Positions 8,356 through 17,114 of a stretch of DNA of 64,000 nucleotides are shown piece after piece; position 1 is the stretch's first letter; the number at the start of each line of letters is the position of its first letter. The DNA comes from PKWO01 sp036384915 (GTDB lineage: Bacteria; Pseudomonadota; Gammaproteobacteria; Burkholderiales; Burkholderiaceae_D). The DNA lies in assembly GCA_036384915.1 (NCBI GenBank), contig DASVLJ010000078.1, positions 62,001 through 126,000 on the forward strand, given 5' to 3'. Made by a program: the position numbers and the translations under genes. Under the pieces are notes generated by a model that saw only the letters and a list, made by a program, of their open reading frames with translations, did not search any database and had not been told where the DNA came from.

Positions 8356-9783
8356 TCACAATTGTTCGGGGCCGATCGAATACAGCACCGGCGCACCGGG
8401 CGCGATTAGTGTGCGCGGGTATGGGCCGGAGAATGCGATCGCATGACCCACGGCAAGGTCGAAATCCTGCGAGCCGGACGAGCCCTCCAGCACCGTGGCC
8501 GTCGGCAAGCCGCGCTCGTCGACGGAGATCAGGTAACGTACCCGCGGCAAATGCTCCCCAGGCGAGGGCTTCGATTTTCTGAAGACGATGTTGGGACGGA
8601 TCATGGCCGTCAGTTGTGCTGCCTGAGCTTCCTGGAGAAGGGGATGAAGTTCATGGTCGCCAGGGGATGGCAGGGTGATGGGGATGGCTACCGGCGTGGT
8701 GCGCTGCATCGCCGGTGCGGAAGCATGATCTGCATGATCCTCATCATCCGTTTTCTCGCCGCCAAGCGAGAACAGTGCGAATGCCACGAACAGGCAGGGA
8801 GCCAGCAAGACTAGCGTCACGAGCGCCCATGATGGAAAACGCCGCGGCACATTTCTCACAAGAAGACTACCCGGTTGGTTCAGGTAGATCGGGTTTGGCG
8901 CCGGCGATCGGTTACCGGCCGCGGATGTGGATACAAGTATTGCCGAGGCAGGCAATGGCGCGGGCGCCTGCCAATGTGCCGCGTTTGCCATATTGGTCGC
9001 GATGGGCAGCAAGGTGCCGAATTGTCTCGACATGTGCGGCAGCAGGTTTTTGTAGTACAAGGCCTCATATTCGGACGGCGGCGTATCGTCGCGCATCCGC
9101 GCCAGCAACTCTAATTCGCGGTTTGGTTTTGTTCCGCCGCGCCGCCGCAGGATTTCCCATTCCGTAATCGCGCGATTGAGCCGCATGCCGGTGGCGCCAA
9201 AGTGGTTCAGCCCGCTGCGCCCTTGATCCCATTGGAAGGTCTCAATCGCGGCCAGGAACAGCATCTCGTTGCCGGGCTTCCAGCCTGCCGCCAGGTAGCT
9301 TGCCAGGGCATGCTCGAATGCGGCGCGGGTTTCCAGGCCGATCAGCCGGGTGTCGTCAAGTTGCGTTCTCAGTGCGGCGGCCCAGCCCGTTTCATCGAGC
9401 GGTGGCGCGACTTCGCGGCGCCGATTGGCGATGAATTCGGCGAACACGGCTGATCCATCGGCAATATCGGCCGTGAGGTCGGCTTGAACAGGCTGGGCTG
9501 CAGTAGCCGATGTGGGCGGCGGAAGGGGAGACGGCGGCGCGGCGACGTCGTCCGTGGCAGGCCCGTCTTGCCGCGTTTCGAAAGCGTTGATGTGGGCCTG
9601 CCACTCCGCCCATGCCGTGGCCTGCGCGTATGCCTCACGCAGTGCCTGGAATTCCCCCGGCTGGAGCTCGGCATCGAGCAGCTTGATCTGTTTGGCGTAA
9701 GCGCGGCGGATCTCCCGCAGATCGGCATCGGTGCCGAGACCGAGTTGCCCGAGAAACTGTGGAATATGCATTGTCTGCGCCAT
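8356..9783 (-). CDS. J-domain-like membrane protein with TonB-type C-terminus (second of hscC operon)
   Basis: The 475-residue paralogue of its downstream neighbour has the same order: a J-like head (LGTDADLREIRRAYAKQIKL, with DAE where HPD is expected), a middle region (YLAAGWKPGNEMLFLAAIE), a single membrane segment (ALVTLVLLAPCLFVAFALF) and a TonB-like C-terminal domain (RYLISVDERGLPTATVLEGS and AFSGPYP). The start is uncertain: an ATG at 9783 has GGAG directly against it, and an ATG four codons later (9771) has the same GGAG 12 bases upstream. It lies 21 bp after hscC. Like E. coli DjlB/DjlC it may be a membrane co-chaperone for HscC, but the His-Pro-Asp signature is missing. Confidence 0.7.
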   Translation of the reverse strand: MAQTMHIPQFLGQLGLGTDADLREIRRAYAKQIKLLDAELQPGEFQALREAYAQATAWAEWQAHINAFETRQDGPATDDVAAPPSPLPPPTSATAAQPVQADLTADIADGSAVFAEFIANRRREVAPPLDETGWAAALRTQLDDTRLIGLETRAAFEHALASYLAAGWKPGNEMLFLAAIETFQWDQGRSGLNHFGATGMRLNRAITEWEILRRRGGTKPNRELELLARMRDDTPPSEYEALYYKNLLPHMSRQFGTLLPIATNMANAAHWQAPAPLPASAILVSTSAAGNRSPAPNPIYLNQPGSLLVRNVPRRFPSWALVTLVLLAPCLFVAFALFSLGGEKTDDEDHADHASAPAMQRTTPVAIPITLPSPGDHELHPLLQEAQAAQLTAMIRPNIVFRKSKPSPGEHLPRVRYLISVDERGLPTATVLEGSSGSQDFDLAVGHAIAFSGPYPRTLIAPGAPVLYSIGPEQL

Positions 9784-9804
9784 CTCCGCTTGCTGCCGGT
9801 ATTG

Positions 9805-11526
9805 CTAGCGCGGTCCGTGGCCGGGATCGAGGAAGCCTTGCTTTTCGATCTGAACCAGGGCGGCTTCGAACTCCTTGCGCGCACTGCGGATTACATGGTC
9901 GTCCTGCGTCGCCAGGGAGCTTTCGAACCGCATGATCTGATAGCGCAGCCACTCGCGCTGGTTGCCGCGCAGCTGCTGGTATAGCCGCTCCGCGCGCGCT
10001 GCCAGCGTTCGGTTTTCCAGGCGGTCGCGTGGATGAATCTTCAGTTTGTCGAGCGACTTGAGGCGCGCGGCGATTTCGTCTTCCGACAGCAGGCCGGGAT
10101 TGTCTTGGATCAGCAGCGTATGCGTTTCGCCGGTCTTGTTGAGCGTGGCCTCGATCTGCAGCAAGCCGCTTACGTCATAGGTGAAGCGCACGTCGACCTC
10201 GCCTTCGTGGATCGGGCCGCCGGGTAGCGCGACCTTGAGATTCCCGAGCCTGACATTGTCGGCCGCCAGCCGCGCCTCGCCCTGGTAGACGCGCAAGTCC
10301 AGCTCTTTTTGTCCGTCGAGCACCGGGTGATAGGTTTTTATGCGGCTCACGGGGATGCCGCTGTTGCGTTCGATGACGGGATCGAAATGGCCCGGCGACA
10401 CGCTGCCGTCGCCGAGCTTCATGCTGACCTCCAGCCCCAGCGAATACGGCGCGACGTCGGTCATGATGACTTCGTCGAGCGCGGCATCCTTCATCCTCAG
10501 GCCGGCTTGCACCGCCGCGCCGAGCGCGACGACTTCGTCCGGGTTGATTTCCGAGGCGGGGAAACGGCCGAACATGCGCGCCACCAGGCGCTTGACGACG
10601 GGCATGCGGGTGGCGCCGCCGGCCAGCACGATATTGTCGAGTTCGGAGGCGCGCAGATTGGCGTCGCGCAGGGCGCGTTCCACCGGGTCGCGCAGACGCG
10701 CGAGCAGCGGGGCGCAGAGTTGCTCCAGCGCCGCCTCGTCAAGTTCCAGCCGGTATTGTCCGTCTTCGTGCGCGAGTTCGATCACCGCTTGCGCGGCACC
10801 GCTCAGGCTGCGCTTGGCGTTTTCGGCGAGCGCATTCAGGCGCTGCATGAAATGCGCGTCGTTCTCAAGGCGTTCGGGAACCTTGTTCACTTCGAGAAAA
10901 CGATCGATGATGGCTTGGACGAAATCCTCTCCGCCGAGGAAATTGTCGCCGGCCGAGGCGCGCACTTCCATCACACCCTCGAACAGGTCGAGCACCGAGA
11001 CGTCGAATGTGCCGCCGCCCAGGTCGAACACCAGAAAGCGCGTTTCCGCACCGCGCAGATGGATGCCGTAGGCCATGGCCGCCGCAGTCGGCTCGTTCAG
11101 CAACCGATCAACTCTGAGTCCGGCCAGCTGGCCTGCGGCGCGTGTGGCCTTGCGCTGCGCGTCGGAGAAATAGGCCGGCACGGTGATGATGGCTTCCGTG
11201 ACGGGGCGGCCGAGGGCGGCTTCCGCGTCTTCCTTCAGCGAGCGCAGCACCAGAGCGGACAATTCCTCGGCGCGGAATTCACGCTTGCCCAGCCTCGCCT
11301 TGTGGTCGCTGCCCATATAGCGCTTGAATACCGATGCCGTCATTTCGGGATGAGTTTGCAGACGTTCGCGCGCGGCGCGCCCGACCAGCACGCTGCCGTC
11401 CTCGTCGAGGCTGACGCAGGAAGGAGTGAGAAATTCGCCGAGCGCGTTGGGAATCAGGCGCGGCGCGCCGTTTTCCCAAATGGCGACAAGGCTGTTGGTG
11501 GTGCCGAGATCGATGCCGATTATCAT
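9805..11526 (-). CDS. hscC: Hsp70-family chaperone HscC
   Basis: The 573-residue protein is shorter than DnaK and typical of HscC. The nucleotide-binding domain has phosphate loop 1 (GIDLGTTNSLVAIW, residues 4-17), phosphate loop 2 (FDLGGGTFDVS) and the adenosine motif LAGGATRMPVVKRL. The substrate-binding region includes YSLGLEVS and IERNSGIPVS, and the lid is short. The ATG at 11526 is fixed by the start of the conserved MIIGIDLGTTN. It follows a J-like gene by 168 bp and precedes two more J-like genes, an arrangement reminiscent of E. coli hscC with djlB and djlC. The client proteins are unknown. Confidence 0.92.
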   Translation of the reverse strand: MIIGIDLGTTNSLVAIWENGAPRLIPNALGEFLTPSCVSLDEDGSVLVGRAARERLQTHPEMTASVFKRYMGSDHKARLGKREFRAEELSALVLRSLKEDAEAALGRPVTEAIITVPAYFSDAQRKATRAAGQLAGLRVDRLLNEPTAAAMAYGIHLRGAETRFLVFDLGGGTFDVSVLDLFEGVMEVRASAGDNFLGGEDFVQAIIDRFLEVNKVPERLENDAHFMQRLNALAENAKRSLSGAAQAVIELAHEDGQYRLELDEAALEQLCAPLLARLRDPVERALRDANLRASELDNIVLAGGATRMPVVKRLVARMFGRFPASEINPDEVVALGAAVQAGLRMKDAALDEVIMTDVAPYSLGLEVSMKLGDGSVSPGHFDPVIERNSGIPVSRIKTYHPVLDGQKELDLRVYQGEARLAADNVRLGNLKVALPGGPIHEGEVDVRFTYDVSGLLQIEATLNKTGETHTLLIQDNPGLLSEDEIAARLKSLDKLKIHPRDRLENRTLAARAERLYQQLRGNQREWLRYQIMRFESSLATQDDHVIRSARKEFEAALVQIEKQGFLDPGHGPR

Positions 11527-11600
11527 GCTTGGATACTTGAGCTGTGGGGATTGAGAGAGACAAGGAATGCAGTAGCGGGCAATGCTGACATAGAAATGGC

Positions 11601-11622
11601 GAATCCGCAATTGTGCGGATTC
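11601..11622. other. Perfect hairpin in the hscC leader
   Basis: GAATCCGCA / TGCGGATTC has a 9-bp stem and a 4-base loop, 75 bp upstream of the hscC ATG. No T-run follows on either strand, so it is a leader or processing structure rather than a terminator. Confidence 0.5.
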
Positions 11623-11694
11623 TCTAATACGCACCCTCGGCTCCTTCTCTTCCGTTAGCGATGGGGGATAAAGTGGTTTTAAGGTGGCTAAGGG

Positions 11695-12819
11695 TCAGTT
11701 GCCTTTGGGCCTCGCCGCGTCTTGACGAGCTTTTTCCACTTCGTCTTCCTTGGTCGGCGGCGCCTTCAGCGCTTCCATTGCTTCCTTGTAGTCTTCCAGG
11801 TGGGCCGGCTTGGGCTGTGCCCCTGGTCCCGGGTCTTTCCATATGAAGTCGTGGTACAGGATGGCCGATAAAAAAAGAACAAGCGGTATTCCGACAATGA
11901 GTCGCCAAGCCTTTTTCGTCCAGGTCGGATACCATTGCGGCCTCGGCCGTTCGCTCACGTCGCGCATGTCGATCAATTTTTGCGGTATCCACCCCATTGG
12001 CTGCGGCGTATCGAGCCAGCGCTTGATTGCTTCTGGAGGTACGAGCAGGGGCAGCAGCAGCGGATATTGCTGTGTCAATTCCGCCAGCAGAGTGCTGTAG
12101 AAGCGCAGCGCGTCGTCGCTTGGCGGCCGGCCGTTGCGCAACTTCGCCAGCAAGATCTGGACACCGCGCGTGCTGTGTGCGAGCATCAGGCGAAACGCCT
12201 GCCATTGCGCAACGGCTTGCAGCATTGTGGCGCCGGTCGCGCCAAATTCGCAGAGGCGGTTGCGCGTGCGCTCCCAGCCGAAAACTTCGATCGCGGCCGG
12301 AAGCAGGACTTCGTTGCCGGCTTGCCAGCCCTTGGTCAGGCGCTTGGCGATCAGGTATTCGAAGGCGGCTTGGGACTCCAACTGGATCAAGCTCTCGTCA
12401 CCAAGTTGCGCCAGCAAGTCCGCGGCGGCTTCACGTTCGTCGTAGCGCGGATCCATGGCACGGCGGGTAGCTAGCCGCCGCATGAAATTGGTGCAGGCGG
12501 TTTGCGCATCGGTTTCCGGATCGCCGAAGCGCAATTGTTGCGCTGGACGGGCGAGATGCGGCCAGCGTACCGATGGTTCGGGAGGCGCGGAGGGGACCGA
12601 GCTTTCTGGAATAGGGGCGCCAGCCTGGGTGTTTGCAGGTGCGTGCGCCGTGCGCTGTTCGATCCAGCTTAATGCTGCGTGGTAGGCGTCATACAGTGCT
12701 TGAAATCCTGCCGGATCGGTTTCCGGATCGACCAACCGCACTTCACGGGCGTAGGCGCGCTTGATGGCCCGCTCGTCGGCGGTCTCATCGAGTTCGAGTC
12801 GTATGAGGAAGGTCTGCAT
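11695..12819 (-). CDS. J-domain-like membrane protein (first of hscC operon)
   Basis: The protein has 374 residues. The N-terminus (LELDETADERAIKRAYAREV and FQALYDAYHAALSW) is J-domain-like, but the HPD position reads DPE. The middle region is shared with the other two paralogues (LTKGWQAGNEVLLPAAIEVF). One membrane segment (LIVGIPLVLFLSAILYHDFI, near 315-335) is followed by a short charged tail, so this copy lacks the TonB-like domain of the others. It is transcribed first, 168 bp before hscC. It is probably an inner-membrane protein with the J-like part in the cytosol. The co-chaperone role is inference. Confidence 0.7.
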   Translation of the reverse strand: MQTFLIRLELDETADERAIKRAYAREVRLVDPETDPAGFQALYDAYHAALSWIEQRTAHAPANTQAGAPIPESSVPSAPPEPSVRWPHLARPAQQLRFGDPETDAQTACTNFMRRLATRRAMDPRYDEREAAADLLAQLGDESLIQLESQAAFEYLIAKRLTKGWQAGNEVLLPAAIEVFGWERTRNRLCEFGATGATMLQAVAQWQAFRLMLAHSTRGVQILLAKLRNGRPPSDDALRFYSTLLAELTQQYPLLLPLLVPPEAIKRWLDTPQPMGWIPQKLIDMRDVSERPRPQWYPTWTKKAWRLIVGIPLVLFLSAILYHDFIWKDPGPGAQPKPAHLEDYKEAMEALKAPPTKEDEVEKARQDAARPKGN

Positions 12820-13060
12820 ACGGTGCTCAGGCTTGCCGATGTAGCGCAGAGGGCCAGGCCTGCAAATTCAGCGGGATCAGGTGGGCGTCGGCCGAACGGT
12901 TCCTGTCCGCTTCGATGGGATGGATGGCATGCTGGACCCGGGGGCGCATGTTCGTGGTTGGCATGGAGAGCGGGAAAAAGGTCGAAACCCGTATTTTCAC
13001 TGATTTGCTAGTCAGAAAACCATGACTTGGCAGATAAGCGTTATTTGGCGTATCATCAAT

Positions 13061-13079
13061 GTTAATGATAATCATTCTT
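13061..13079. promoter_or_regulatory. Fur box upstream of the NRAMP gene
   Basis: GTTAATGATAATCATTCTT matches 16 of 19 positions of the Fur consensus and has the core AATGATAATCATT intact. It ends 13 bp before the ATG at 13093. Repression by iron-loaded Fur is expected. Confidence 0.8.
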
Positions 13080-13092
13080 ATTTAAATTTATC

Positions 13093-14355
13093 ATGAATAC
13101 GCAAACGCTCCTTCCTGTGAGCATTCCTGCCGTGTCGTCCTGGAAACGCCATTGGCGCCGTTTTGCCGCCATCGCGGGCCCAGGCCTCGTCGTCATGCTG
13201 GCCGATACCGATGCCGGCAGCGTGATCACGGCGGCGCAGAGTGGGGCGCGGTGGGGTTATCGCCTGTTGTTACTGCAACTGGTGCTGATTCCCATCCTGT
13301 TCGTAGTACAGGAATTGACGGTGCGCCTGGGCATCGTATCGGGCATGGGCCATGGTGAATTGATACGGCGCCACTTCGGGCGCGGCTGGGCCTGGATTTC
13401 GGTGGGCACGCTGGCGCTGGCCTGCGGCGGCGCCTTGCTATCGGAATTGAGCGGCCTGGCAGGCGTAGGTTTGCTGTTTGGCATACCGGCCTGGCTCAGC
13501 ATGCCGGCTATCGTGGGCGGCTTGATTCTGATAGTCGTTACGCGCTCCTATCTCTCGGTGGAACGCATCGCGCTGGCCATCGGCGCCTTCGAATTGGTGT
13601 TTGTCGTCGTCGCGCTGCGCGCGCACCCGCAGGGCGGCGCGATGCTGGCCGGCTCGCTTGCCATTCCCTGGCATGACACACAGTATCTTTACCTGGCGGC
13701 AGCCAACGTCGGCGCCGTCATCATGCCGTGGATGGTGTTTTACCAGCAATCTTCGGTGGTGGAAAAAGGCCTGCAGCTATCGGACCTGCGCGCTGCGCGC
13801 TGGGATACCGCCGTCGGCGCCGTGCTGACGCAAGTCATCATGGCGGCGGTGCTGGTAGCCGTGGCAGCCGCGCTCGGTTCGGCGGGCACGGGCCACGCGC
13901 TCGAAACGGTGCAGCAGATTGCCGGGGCCATTACGCCCGTACTGGGGCAGGGCACCGGGCGGCTCTTGTTCGCGCTCGGCATGAGCGGCGCAGCCTTGGT
14001 TGCGACCATCGTGGTGGCCCTGACGGCGGCACGCTCGATCGGCGAAGTGCTCGGCGTGCGCCATACGCTGGACCTGGCACCGCGCGAGGCGCCGTGGTTC
14101 TATGGCATCTTCACTGCCGTGCTCGGCGCGGCCGGCCTGGTGGTGGCTTGCGACGTCAATCTGGTCAGCCTGTCGGTCGGGGTGCAGGTGATGAATGCGT
14201 TACTGTTGCCCGTGGTGTTGGGCTTTCTCTACCTGCTGGCGCGGCGCCTGCCCGAGCCGCACCGCCTGTCCGGACCCTACGCGGCCGTGGTGGCGGCCAC
14301 GATTGCGCTGACCGCCGGTTTCGGCGTCTATGCGGGAGCCGCCGGCATCGTGTAA
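13093..14355 (+). CDS. NRAMP-family metal transporter with altered metal-site motifs
   Basis: The 420-residue integral membrane protein has about 11 hydrophobic segments and the NRAMP fold signature in the first helix (GPGLVVMLAD then SGARWGYRLLLLQ). The canonical DPGN of helix 1 reads DAGS (Asp40-Ser43), and the helix 6 MPH motif reads MPW (Met212-Trp214). The aspartate and methionine ligands are thus kept while the asparagine and histidine are lost. Such changes occur in NRAMP-related branches with different ion choice. The Fur box immediately upstream argues for iron or manganese import (inference). Standard MntH function should not be assumed. Confidence 0.82.
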   Translation: MNTQTLLPVSIPAVSSWKRHWRRFAAIAGPGLVVMLADTDAGSVITAAQSGARWGYRLLLLQLVLIPILFVVQELTVRLGIVSGMGHGELIRRHFGRGWAWISVGTLALACGGALLSELSGLAGVGLLFGIPAWLSMPAIVGGLILIVVTRSYLSVERIALAIGAFELVFVVVALRAHPQGGAMLAGSLAIPWHDTQYLYLAAANVGAVIMPWMVFYQQSSVVEKGLQLSDLRAARWDTAVGAVLTQVIMAAVLVAVAAALGSAGTGHALETVQQIAGAITPVLGQGTGRLLFALGMSGAALVATIVVALTAARSIGEVLGVRHTLDLAPREAPWFYGIFTAVLGAAGLVVACDVNLVSLSVGVQVMNALLLPVVLGFLYLLARRLPEPHRLSGPYAAVVAATIALTAGFGVYAGAAGIV

Positions 14356-14468
14356 CCCGCTTGTCATTTGCTCAATTTATCTACACAGAAAGGCTTGACG
14401 GTGTTAAAGTCTTAGGCGAAGTCTTGGTCGCAACATCACGCTTTATTTGATGAATTGAGCGGGCTGCA

Positions 14469-15032
14469 ATGAGTGCACACATCCTTGTCCTCGACATCGC
14501 CGGCAATCCTTTCGACTGGGTGCCGCCGCAAGATGCCATCCACTACTACGCCATCGGCAAGGTGGCCTGGGAGCTGGGGGAGAGGGAGTTTATTTTCCGC
14601 GGCGGCTACGGCAAGACCGGCATCCAGTCGCGCATCGTCGTCAAACCCATCATCGCCATCGCCGGCAGCGAAATCATGGCGCGCAAGCTGCGGGCGGTGC
14701 TGCCGCTGGGCGATAACAACGATCTCCTGTTCAAGCGCGACCGCCACACTTGCGCCTATTGCGGCAAGCAATTCCATCGCAGCCAGCTCTCGCGCGATCA
14801 CATCCTGCCGCGCACGCGCGGCGGCAAGGATACCTGGATGAATTGCGTCACGGCTTGCAAGCAATGCAATCAGCAAAAAGGGTCCTTGCTTGTGCATGAG
14901 TTCCGGCCCTTGATCTATGCGCCGTATGCACCCTGCCGGTATGAACACTTCATCCTCTCGGGGCGCAATGTGCTGGCGGACCAGCATGATTATCTGGCGG
15001 CCAAGCTGCCGAGGCATAGCCGGCTGTCGTAG
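14469..15032 (+). CDS. HNH endonuclease family protein
   Basis: The protein has 187 residues. The HNH core covers residues about 95-140: CAYCGKQF, LSRDHILPRTRGGKDTWMN and CKQCNQQKG, giving the paired zinc-binding cysteines and the Asp-His and Asn of the active site. The N-terminal part (VLDIAGNPFDWVPPQDAIHYY) is typical of stand-alone bacterial HNH proteins of unknown biological role. No restriction or mobile-element genes are adjacent, so this is probably a conserved housekeeping HNH protein. Confidence 0.88.
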   Translation: MSAHILVLDIAGNPFDWVPPQDAIHYYAIGKVAWELGEREFIFRGGYGKTGIQSRIVVKPIIAIAGSEIMARKLRAVLPLGDNNDLLFKRDRHTCAYCGKQFHRSQLSRDHILPRTRGGKDTWMNCVTACKQCNQQKGSLLVHEFRPLIYAPYAPCRYEHFILSGRNVLADQHDYLAAKLPRHSRLS

Positions 15033-15117
15033 CGCCTCCAAGCCTCCTGCTCCCCTCGCTCGCGGGTAAAGCCGGTCTCTATGCGAAAATAGCCGTTCTC
15101 GCAAATCGAAAAAGCGT

Positions 15118-15834
15118 ATGGGACAACTCTACCTGGTCCGCCACGGACAAGCCTCGTTCGGCACCGCCAACTACGATCAACTTTCACCTTTGGGCATGGA
15201 GCAAGGACGCATCCTCGGCACCTGGTTCGCCGAATGCGGGCTGCGCTTCGACCACGTCGTCACCGGCGACCTGCAGCGCCACCGTCAAACCGCCCAAGCC
15301 TGCCTCGAAACCTTCGCGCCGGACAACCTGCCAAGCCAAAGCGTCGACGCCGGCTTCAACGAATATAACCACGATGAAATCATGCTGCGCCACCGGCCCG
15401 AGTTCGCCGACCCGCAAGAGATCAAGCATTTCCTGGCACGGCACGAGAATGGCAAGAAGGCGTTCCAGCGGGTGTTTGAGGATGCGATGGGGCGCTGGAT
15501 GAGCGGCCGGCATGACGAGGAATACGGCGAGAGCTGGCCCGTATTCCGCCAGCGCTGCGTGACGGCCTTGACCAGGCTCGTCGACAACGGCGGTTCGCAA
15601 CGCATCGTCGTCTTCACCTCGGGCGGCACCATCGCCACGTTGACCCAGCATGTGCTGGGCATGACCGATGCGCAGGTATTCCAGTTGAACTGGTCGCTGG
15701 TGAACAGCGCCGTGACCAAGCTGATGTTCCAGTCCGGCGCGGACGGCAAACCGGCGCGGGTAAGCTTAAGCTACCTCAACAATTTTTCGCACCTGGAAAA
15801 GTCGCGTGATGGGGCTTTGGTGACGTATCGCTAG
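15118..15834 (+). CDS. Histidine phosphatase family protein (phosphoglycerate-mutase-like)
   Basis: The 238-residue protein carries the RHG motif LVRHGQASFG with phospho-acceptor His9, and LQRHRQTAQACL further on. The usual second catalytic histidine near the C-terminus (HGG) is replaced by SGG in VVFTSGGTIATLTQ, a variant seen in a common proteobacterial subgroup. The substrate is not predictable. It is followed 34 bp later by a convergent gene. Confidence 0.85.
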   Translation: MGQLYLVRHGQASFGTANYDQLSPLGMEQGRILGTWFAECGLRFDHVVTGDLQRHRQTAQACLETFAPDNLPSQSVDAGFNEYNHDEIMLRHRPEFADPQEIKHFLARHENGKKAFQRVFEDAMGRWMSGRHDEEYGESWPVFRQRCVTALTRLVDNGGSQRIVVFTSGGTIATLTQHVLGMTDAQVFQLNWSLVNSAVTKLMFQSGADGKPARVSLSYLNNFSHLEKSRDGALVTYR

Positions 15835-15868
15835 TGTAGTGTTCATGAACCGGCCATGCAGACCGCGC

Positions 15869-16213
15869 TCAGTTTCCCTTGCGTCGATATATCCTCGGCG
15901 CGGAGAGCGATACCGCAATGACGCCCGCTATGATCGAGTGAGCGGTTTGCGAAACGTGATCCGCGAACCCCAGGGACCAAGGTGAGATTGCCAGCCAGCC
16001 GCCGCAAGCGGCGATAGCCCACAGCACCCAAGCCTGGGGGAAGTAAATCGCCCGAATGGCCAGCACGACGAGTCCTGCCCCAATCAAATGAAAGTTCGAC
16101 CACGCGATCGGGGCATCTTCCGGGATTTCGACAATCCATGGCGACACGAAGACCCACATCCCCAAGAACAGGATTGCCCAATTTGTCCAGGGTAAACTTT
16201 TCGTTGCTTTCAT
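15869..16213 (-). CDS. SPW-repeat membrane protein
   Basis: The 114-residue protein has two copies of the SPW repeat: WAILFLGMWVFVSPWIVEI and WLAISPWSLGFAD. Four hydrophobic segments are visible. The ATG at 16213 (MKATKSLPWTNW) places the first repeat directly after the start, as usual for the family; an in-frame ATG at 16240 is the alternative. The function of SPW proteins is unknown. It is the second gene after a secreted hypothetical protein, probably transcribed from the FNR-type promoter at 16838-16879. Confidence 0.82.
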   Translation of the reverse strand: MKATKSLPWTNWAILFLGMWVFVSPWIVEIPEDAPIAWSNFHLIGAGLVVLAIRAIYFPQAWVLWAIAACGGWLAISPWSLGFADHVSQTAHSIIAGVIAVSLSAPRIYRRKGN

Positions 16214-16280
16214 GGTTCGAACTCGGTCTGGATATCGCATGGACGGCGAAGCGCGGAAAAAATGCGGCAAGAGGGCATTC

Positions 16281-16730
16281 TCAGGATTTGTGGATGCTAA
16301 AGGTTCCCGCAGCCGACTTGTTGAAATCGATTCCTTGTATCGAGTGTTTTTTTCCATGTTCTGTTTTCACGTAATCAACGTGAATAGCCCAGATTTGGGA
16401 ATATTCCGGTTGTGCCGAAATGACATTTTCGACGGCGACGGCGATCTTTTGCGCTTCAGCTTCGCGGTCGCCGCGCGGCGCGCCGTTGAGTTTGCTGTCG
16501 ATCACGGTGACTGTCACCAAATGGGGCTTGCGCGTCACGTCGAGGCTTTCCGGGCCGTAGCCGGTTGCTTCGGCCACCGCTTTTTTTACGTCCGTCGAGG
16601 TCAGATCTTCGGCTTGTTTTTGTGCATATTTGGATTCGGTACCGGCGCTCCATGCGGAAGCCGGCACGCCGAAGGCGAATAGGGAAAGGAGACGCACGAA
16701 AGCGGAATTGAGTTTCATCTGCATATCCAT
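16281..16730 (-). CDS. Hypothetical secreted protein
   Basis: The 149-residue protein has a signal peptide (hydrophobic LLSLFAFGVPASAWSAG, cleavage near residue 29). The mature part is a small alpha/beta domain (VTVTVIDSKLNGAPRGDREA, AVAVENVISAQPEYSQIWAI) that I do not recognise. A second possible start, Met5, lies at 16718. It is 67 bp upstream of the SPW gene on the same strand, and an FNR-like box with a correctly spaced -10 lies upstream. Confidence 0.6.
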   Translation of the reverse strand: MDMQMKLNSAFVRLLSLFAFGVPASAWSAGTESKYAQKQAEDLTSTDVKKAVAEATGYGPESLDVTRKPHLVTVTVIDSKLNGAPRGDREAEAQKIAVAVENVISAQPEYSQIWAIHVDYVKTEHGKKHSIQGIDFNKSAAGTFSIHKS

Positions 16731-16837
16731 AGAATTCGATTGAAAGGAATGGCATGTCCATCCGTTCGCGTGCGAGGAATCGTCCGCTCACGTCATGGAA
16801 TGGCCGCACCAGAACAGTCTTCGCGATGCCTGTGGGC

Positions 16838-16879
16838 AGAATATGCCGCAGAGCGAAGGCGCTCCTTGACACAGATCAA
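16838..16879 (-). promoter_or_regulatory. FNR-type class II promoter of the secreted-protein/SPW operon
   Basis: The box TTGACACAGATCAA (16866-16879) differs from consensus at one position. On the minus strand a -10 hexamer TATTCT (16838-16843) is centred 32 bp from the box centre, the spacing expected of a class II FNR promoter. Confidence 0.6.
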
Positions 16880-16996
16880 AGGCGGTGCGATACAGGCGCA
16901 CCCATGCGAGCCGAAATGCCAGGCTCAAATATTGCTCCTTGGCGACAACGCGCGAGGTTCAAATGGCGTATTCCCTCCGCATTTACAGGAGGACGT

Positions 16997-17038
16997 TTGA
17001 TCCATCTCAAATCCGGGCAAGGAGAACTTGTGCACAAT
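16997..17038 (+). promoter_or_regulatory. FNR-type class II promoter of cytochrome b561
   Basis: The box TTGATCCATCTCAA (16997-17010, one mismatch) and -10 CACAAT (17033-17038) have centres 32 bp apart. A 10-bp palindrome TTGTGCACAA (17028-17037) overlaps the -10. The region 16996-17041 is nearly repeated at 42986-43031. Confidence 0.65.
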
Positions 17039-17114
17039 GAAATCGCCTGGGCGCCGCCTATTGGCTTGCTGGCCGGGTAAGGCTACGCAAACAATTCTTT
17101 TGTCGGGAGAAATC

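Larger units (their letters stand above)
16731..17114. other. Divergent regulatory stretch between the secreted hypothetical and cytochrome b561 genes
   Basis: This 384-bp gap contains two FNR-like boxes, one arranged for each direction, described separately. No coding sequence was seen. Confidence 0.5.

Noticed and set aside
15118..15834. Assignment of the histidine phosphatase as a true phosphoglycerate mutase
   Set aside because: Too short and missing the second catalytic histidine of the mutases; only the family name is justified.
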